A stretch of DNA of 64,000 bases from Bacteroidota bacterium (lineage in GTDB: Bacteria > Bacteroidota > JABWAT01): NCBI GenBank assembly GCA_017303995.1, contig JAFLBE010000024.1, positions 1-64,000 on the forward strand, read 5' to 3'. The notes under the pieces were generated by a model. That model had not been told where the DNA came from. It did not search any database and saw nothing but the letters and a program-made list of their open reading frames with translations. The position numbers and the translations under genes were made by a program. The first letter of the stretch is position 1. Each line of letters begins with the position of its first letter. Positions 59,559 through 64,000 of the stretch are shown piece by piece.

Positions 59559-62453
59559 TTGACCAAACTTTTTCTGGCTTTTGCCGGACTGACCTGCTTT
59601 TCCCTGACCGGGATTTCTCAAATTCTGATTTCACCAAATTCACTCAATTTCGGCAGTAAACCTGCTTATCTGGCTGACAGCTTATCAGTAACTTTAACGA
59701 ATACACTTTCTGAACCTGTTGCCGTTGGTGCACTTTCAAGTTCTGACTCTGCTTTTTCACTGCGGATGAATACCCGTGAAATCCCTGCAAACGGAACTGC
59801 TATCGTCTGGGTTAGAATCAAAGCCGTTCACAATATCACTTACAGTGAGCGGGTTTATATATCTGTCTATCAGACTGCTCAAACTTTTTCGGTTCCCGTA
59901 CAGGCAGTCGTCAGTTATGCTGAAGCCCGATATGCATCAACCCAGAACCTCTGGGATACCCAGCTTAAAACAGCTCTCACAACCATCGTAACTCAGGGTC
60001 ACAGTGCACTTGGTTACACCAATGGGCGGGATGCGCTTTACGGTTCAGTTGATGATTTTAATAATGATGATCACATTGAATGTGTTTACACCGGCCGGGT
60101 TGCTGTTTTTAATTCAAGATCGGGAGCATCTGGGGCCAGTTTTAATTGCGAACATACCTGGCCACAATCCAAGTTTAATGAGAACGACCCAATGGTTTCA
60201 GATCTGAACCATTTATATTCGACCGATGAAAATGCCAATGGGAAAAGAAGCAATTACCCGTTTGGAATCGTTACCAATGCCTCGTGGGAAGAAGGCGGAT
60301 CGAAACTTGGAAATCTGTCTACCGGCGGAACCGGATTTGAACCCCGTAACGTGCACAAAGGAAATGTGGCCCGTACGATGATGTATTTTATTACCCGTTA
60401 TCCCACGAATTATGGCGGGTTTTACGATACAGACCAGGATGCTGTTTTCAGAAAATGGGTGAAGTCTGATCCCGTAACTCTTCAGGATCGTCAGCGGAAT
60501 GATCGTGTTCAGACGGCTCAGGGAAACCGGAATGCCTTTGTTGATCATCAGGAGTTTGTTGACCGGATTTATGATTTTCTTGGCGGTGACCGTCCGAAAA
60601 AAGCAAAACTTGCACTTTCAACACTGAACCTGAAATTCCCCGCCGCCCCATCAGGAACTGAAACCAAATTGCCGGTTTTGATCGGAAACACGGGAACTGC
60701 TGCACTGAGCATTTCTTCTGCAACACCTTCAGTTGCCGGCTTTTCTGTTAAAATTCCCGCCTCCATTCCTGCCGGGTCTTTCGATACGCTCTGGGTTAGC
60801 AGAACTTCTGATGGAACGTCAGGTCCACAGGGAACAGTGACAATTCAGGCCAACATCGGAAGTTATCTTGTTGTTCTGAACGGCATGTTCAATGGTGATT
60901 TTAACAATGGTGGTTCTGGCGGACAAGGTGGCGAAAATCCCGGACCAGCAGGAACAACTTTACCGGTTACATCACTGGCATTCGGATCCATTCAGCAAAC
61001 TTCAGTTTCTGTTTCCTGGTCGTTACCGGCCGGTTTTGATTCCAAAACCAATAAAGTGGTTGTATTGGCTTCAGAAGGATCTGCTCCCACTGCTGCCTCA
61101 GGTTTGCTGGCTGGAAAAGTTGCCAACCCGGTCTTCACTTCCGCACCAACCGCTTTTAACTCAACCGGAAAACTGGTTTACACCGGAACCGGAACAACCT
61201 TTTCTCTGACTGGTCTTTCAGCCGGAACTACTTATTTTACAACGGTTTATGTACTGAGAAATGACAGCCTCAAATCAGTCAAAACTGAAAGTTCTGTGAA
61301 AACCGCATCTGCAACCGGAATCGTTGGAACCACTTCACCGGTCACCACTCTTTCTTTCGGAAATATAAAATCCAACTCAGTTTCCATTTCCTGGACATTG
61401 CCTTCCGGATTCAGCTCTTCAACGAATAAGGTTGTGATTTTGGCTAGTGAAGGTTCTGCGCCTTCTGATGGATTCGGCCTTTTATCAGGCGCAGTTGCAA
61501 ACTCTGACTTTTCAGCAGCGCAAACAGCTTTTGAATCAGACGGAAAACTGGTTTATGCCGGAACCGGAACAACCTTTTCTCTGACCGGATTAAAAGCCTC
61601 AACTCCTTATTTTGCTTCAGCTTACGTGCTAAGAAATGATAGTTTGCTTTCCATAAAAACTGAAGCATCAGCAACAACTGCTGCCACTGGCGGCGGATCT
61701 GGCGGAACCATCACCCAAACGTTCGAGAACTGGACTGCAACCGCAAGTTATGGCGATTCAAAAGCAGCCAGCACAACCGGAACCGGTGAATGGACGATCA
61801 CCAATGCCTACAAAGCTACGGGCACAACTTCGGGCGACGGATATGTGCTTTCCGGTGCTGCATCACCCCGGTTAAGAAATGCTGCCGGAAGTGCAGTAAC
61901 CAGTCCTGAAATTTCAGGCGGAATCAAGTCCTTTTCCTTTCTTTACCGACAATGGGACGGAACTCCAGCCACCACGATGATTGTGGAAACTTCTGCCGAT
62001 GGCGTTACCTTCACTCCAATCGAAAGTAAAAGTATTATCAACGTCACCACCGAAACCTATTCGGCAACAATCAGTGATGCAAATGCAAAATTTTTGAGAG
62101 TCAGGAATTCAGGTGAAGAACGGATCTGTCTGGATGATTTTTCAATCACTGCGAACGGACCCGTTTCTGTGGAAGAAACCAACCTTCCTTCAGAGTTCAG
62201 GTTTATCGGCAACTATCCGAATCCGTTTAATCCGTCAACAACTTTCAGGTATAGGGTACCGGTCGCTGGCCAGGTAACAGTAACGGTGGTTGATAATCTG
62301 GGTCGGGTCGTTTCCTCATGGATTGAAGTTGCCCAAACTGCCGGTTTACAGGAAAGTGAATTTATGGCCGTGAACATGGCATCCGGGCTTTATCTGGTTC
62401 GGATTCAGCAGGGCGACCACACGTCAACCGGCCGGATTTTGCTCATGAAGTAA
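59559..62453 (+). CDS. Secreted endonuclease I with Fn3 repeats and type IX sorting tail
   Basis: This 964-residue protein starts at a TTG (59559, GGAG upstream), which opens a signal peptide (LTKLFLAFAGLTCFSLTGISQ). In order: an ASH/SPD-2-like Ig domain (about 22-115); an endonuclease I domain (about 120-340) with FNCEHTWPQSKFNENDPMVSDLNHLYSTDENANGKRSN; a second ASH domain; two similar Fn3-type modules (VTSLAFGSIQQTSVSVSWSLPAGF and VTTLSFGNIKSNSVSISWTLPSGF); a jelly-roll domain; and the Por sorting tail NYPNPFNPSTTFRYRVP ... GLYLVRIQQGD. It is a surface or extracellular DNase, likely for nutrient DNA use. Confidence 0.9.
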   Translation: MTKLFLAFAGLTCFSLTGISQILISPNSLNFGSKPAYLADSLSVTLTNTLSEPVAVGALSSSDSAFSLRMNTREIPANGTAIVWVRIKAVHNITYSERVYISVYQTAQTFSVPVQAVVSYAEARYASTQNLWDTQLKTALTTIVTQGHSALGYTNGRDALYGSVDDFNNDDHIECVYTGRVAVFNSRSGASGASFNCEHTWPQSKFNENDPMVSDLNHLYSTDENANGKRSNYPFGIVTNASWEEGGSKLGNLSTGGTGFEPRNVHKGNVARTMMYFITRYPTNYGGFYDTDQDAVFRKWVKSDPVTLQDRQRNDRVQTAQGNRNAFVDHQEFVDRIYDFLGGDRPKKAKLALSTLNLKFPAAPSGTETKLPVLIGNTGTAALSISSATPSVAGFSVKIPASIPAGSFDTLWVSRTSDGTSGPQGTVTIQANIGSYLVVLNGMFNGDFNNGGSGGQGGENPGPAGTTLPVTSLAFGSIQQTSVSVSWSLPAGFDSKTNKVVVLASEGSAPTAASGLLAGKVANPVFTSAPTAFNSTGKLVYTGTGTTFSLTGLSAGTTYFTTVYVLRNDSLKSVKTESSVKTASATGIVGTTSPVTTLSFGNIKSNSVSISWTLPSGFSSSTNKVVILASEGSAPSDGFGLLSGAVANSDFSAAQTAFESDGKLVYAGTGTTFSLTGLKASTPYFASAYVLRNDSLLSIKTEASATTAATGGGSGGTITQTFENWTATASYGDSKAASTTGTGEWTITNAYKATGTTSGDGYVLSGAASPRLRNAAGSAVTSPEISGGIKSFSFLYRQWDGTPATTMIVETSADGVTFTPIESKSIINVTTETYSATISDANAKFLRVRNSGEERICLDDFSITANGPVSVEETNLPSEFRFIGNYPNPFNPSTTFRYRVPVAGQVTVTVVDNLGRVVSSWIEVAQTAGLQESEFMAVNMASGLYLVRIQQGDHTSTGRILLMK

Positions 62454-62512
62454 CCTTTTTAGGTGATTTCAGGCAATTTTCCATGATCAGGGTCACCTGT
62501 TTTTTAAAAAAG

Positions 62513-62544
62513 TTACGCATGGAATTATAAATTGATTATATTTG
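62513..62544 (+). promoter_or_regulatory. Candidate promoter of the beta-barrel gene
   Basis: TTACGC (62513-62518), 18 bases and TATATTTG (62537-62544) lie 55 bases before the ATG. The -10 box fits TAnnTTTG; the -35 is weak. Confidence 0.42.
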
Positions 62545-62599
62545 CTGGTCAACCACGACATGACAAGACAACCACAACAAGATTAGAGGACAACAAATT

Positions 62600-63439
62600 A
62601 TGAAAAAACTGACACTTATCGGCCTTGCCGTACTTGCTTCAACTGTTGCTTTTGGGCAGGCACTTGACATTTCGACATTTAAATCATTATCATCTGAACA
62701 AAAGGATGGTGTTCAATCTTTAACAGATGGTCTTCAGGGTGGATTAAGCTCACTTGAATGGACTGATGGATCTGGTCCAACACTGTTTAGAATTTCTGTT
62801 GGTGTTTATGCTGGTTTAGGTTCATTTGATGAAGCAAAATCTATTGGTATTGACAAAGCTGGAATGGTTCCCTCTGCCGGTATTCAGGTTGGATTGGGTA
62901 CAATGGGAGCTGAAGGTTACTTCCGTATGCTTCCTTCACTGACTTTTGGTGATGCATCTATCGGTTCCATGGGTTTTGGTTTAAAATATGATCTTACTGA
63001 TCTTATACCTGTTACCGGATTTCCTTCTACAAGTGCTTATGTTGGCTATGGATCGATTAATGCTAAATTTGAAACAACTGTAAAAGAGATTGAAGATAAT
63101 TCAACAGGATCAAAGATCGTTATTCCAGTTAATAAAAAGGTAAGTGCTGAAATTAAATCCAGTACCTTTAACATGGGTGTTATTTCCAGTTATGACCTTG
63201 TTATTATTAGAGTTTTTGCACGTGCTGCATTTGAGGCTGGTAATTCAGATTTGGATTGGGCAGGTTTTGAACCAGTTAAAAATGGTCAAAGTTTTTCATT
63301 CAGCGAATGGAAATCCAACGAAACTTTCGGAAATTCCGGTATGCGTTTAGGTGTCGGTCTTTCATTATTTGGTATCAAAGCTGAAGTTGGAACCCGTAAC
63401 GGTCTTTACGCCGGTGCTGGATACGGTTTCTCTTTCTAA
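62600..63439 (+). CDS. Outer-membrane beta-barrel protein, unknown function (DUF6588-like look)
   Basis: The signal peptide MKKLTLIGLAVLASTVAFGQ is followed by a 260-residue sequence of alternating short strands (LFRISVGVYAGLG, AGIQVGLGTMGAEGYFRMLPSLTFG, MGFGLKYDLTDL, AYVGYGSINAKFE, SGMRLGVGLSLFGIKAEVGTRNGLYAGAGYGFSF) ending in an aromatic Phe, as outer-membrane barrels do. I recall a family of such barrels (DUF6588) in FCB bacteria but am not certain. A strong terminator follows. Confidence 0.78.
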   Translation: MKKLTLIGLAVLASTVAFGQALDISTFKSLSSEQKDGVQSLTDGLQGGLSSLEWTDGSGPTLFRISVGVYAGLGSFDEAKSIGIDKAGMVPSAGIQVGLGTMGAEGYFRMLPSLTFGDASIGSMGFGLKYDLTDLIPVTGFPSTSAYVGYGSINAKFETTVKEIEDNSTGSKIVIPVNKKVSAEIKSSTFNMGVISSYDLVIIRVFARAAFEAGNSDLDWAGFEPVKNGQSFSFSEWKSNETFGNSGMRLGVGLSLFGIKAEVGTRNGLYAGAGYGFSF

Positions 63440-63460
63440 TTCTTACGTTTTTAGTATTGC

Positions 63461-63492
63461 AAAAAAGGCTGACCCACGGGTCAGCCTTTTTT
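63461..63492 (+). terminator. Rho-independent terminator after the beta-barrel gene
   Basis: A 14-base stem AAAAAAGGCTGACC / GGTCAGCCTTTTTT with a short CACG loop is followed by GTTTG. Confidence 0.94.
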
Positions 63493-63757
63493 GTTTGTGG
63501 AAAAATGAAGTGATACCATTTAAGAAGCAGTTGTAAACCAAAGGAAAGCGCAGGAATTTACTTTGGAGTTTTTTAAGAAGAGGTGAGGGATTGGTACAAA
63601 AAAAAGCCCATCCATCTAAAAATGAACTGGCTTTCTAAAGAAATAAATCAGAAAAACTTATTTTCCCACTTTAATAATTTAATTGAACATTTCATAAAAC
63701 ACCACAATTCCCTTATAACCTTATCCCAATCAAGAAGAAGTGGCATTTTGATGGCTT
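63493..63757. other. Intergenic region with no recognisable feature
   Basis: This roughly 265-bp, AT-rich stretch lies between two converging genes. A small open frame (63583-63789) has no ribosome site and runs into the next gene on the other strand. I see nothing I can support. Confidence 0.5.
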
Positions 63758-64000
63758 TTATTGGGCTGTTTTTAATACATTTTCGTTAAATGCCGTAATT
63801 AATACTTCAGTATCATTTTCATCATGACCCCTTATTGTTGTTTGATACTTAATGACTCCCATTTCTTTTGAAATCCAGATAAAATCATTTCCCTCAGAGG
63901 TTACCGCTGAAAATTTCAATAAATTATCATACTTTAATCCACCAATCACCAACGAATCAAGTGTGACTATAAACGAAAAACGATCATTTTCGTCCAATTT
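63758..64000 (-). CDS. Partial gene, hypothetical protein (3' end only)
   Basis: The frame is open to the window edge and reads KLDENDRFSFIVTLDSLVIGG..., ending with YQTTIRGHDENDTEVLITAFNENVLKTAQ. The segment FIWISKEMGVIKYQTT resembles ends of secreted or lipoprotein domains that note an outer-membrane beta fold, but no family is certain. The true start lies beyond 64000. Confidence 0.5.
   Translation of the reverse strand, partial: KLDENDRFSFIVTLDSLVIGGLKYDNLLKFSAVTSEGNDFIWISKEMGVIKYQTTIRGHDENDTEVLITAFNENVLKTAQ

Overview
The window reads as a chromosomal stretch of a Gram-negative bacterium of the FCB group (Bacteroidota, Ignavibacteriota, Calditrichota and relatives). The signs are C-terminal type IX secretion sorting tails of the PNPFNPxTT kind (proteins at 21841 and 59559), many outer-membrane and lipoprotein genes, a short primary sigma factor without region 1.1, and promoters whose -10 box is TATCTTTG, close to the Bacteroidota TAnnTTTG. 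I cannot place it below that level; the sorting tails look most like those of Ignavibacteria or Calditrichota.

Layout. 1-1332: IS3-family insertion sequence. 1366-5148: OmpR-type two-component system with a divergent PDZ-like secreted protein. 5291-8854: ECF sigma factor, anti-sigma factor, Spy/CpxP-like protein and a downstream lipoprotein, with two matching ECF promoters; a third match precedes the outer-membrane protein at 13792-15648. 9202-13592: aroC, a GH5 lipoprotein, a response-regulator diguanylate cyclase, and two BMC-H microcompartment shell genes. 15854-20184: two exported amidohydrolase-like proteins. 20221-26082: a cobalamin riboswitch and a translationally coupled operon for surface capture and import of vitamin B12 (two beta-propeller lipoproteins, a sorted surface protein, a TonB receptor, a tiny Cys-rich protein and a MutT-like NUDIX). 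26781-30204: an unusual operon with a degenerate GAF-GGDEF protein, a zinc-ribbon protein, two BMC-P vertex proteins and the primary sigma factor. 30437-30845: four tRNAs. 30976-34193: LolD/YbbA-YbbP-like ABC transporter. 34584-44795: coiled-coil protein, hisD, hisC, etfB, etfA, a bifunctional-nuclease-like protein and a very large hybrid kinase. 44773-51310: SUF iron-sulfur assembly operon ending in a bacilliredoxin and an Rrf2 regulator. 52402-59273: MacAB-TolC-like efflux operon with a Spy-like protein and a LytS/LytTR pair. 59559-64000: secreted endonuclease I, a beta-barrel protein and a truncated gene.

The least conventional content is of two kinds. First, intergenic DNA is full of short arrays with a strict 7-base period but unrelated unit sequences, most of them within about 10 bases of a start or stop codon; separate intergenic elements are bounded by long inverted repeats. 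Second, the microcompartment shell genes are split over two loci about 14 kb apart with no cargo enzyme in the window, and the vertex genes share an operon with the main sigma factor. All functional calls rest on reading the sequence and known family motifs; no search was run.
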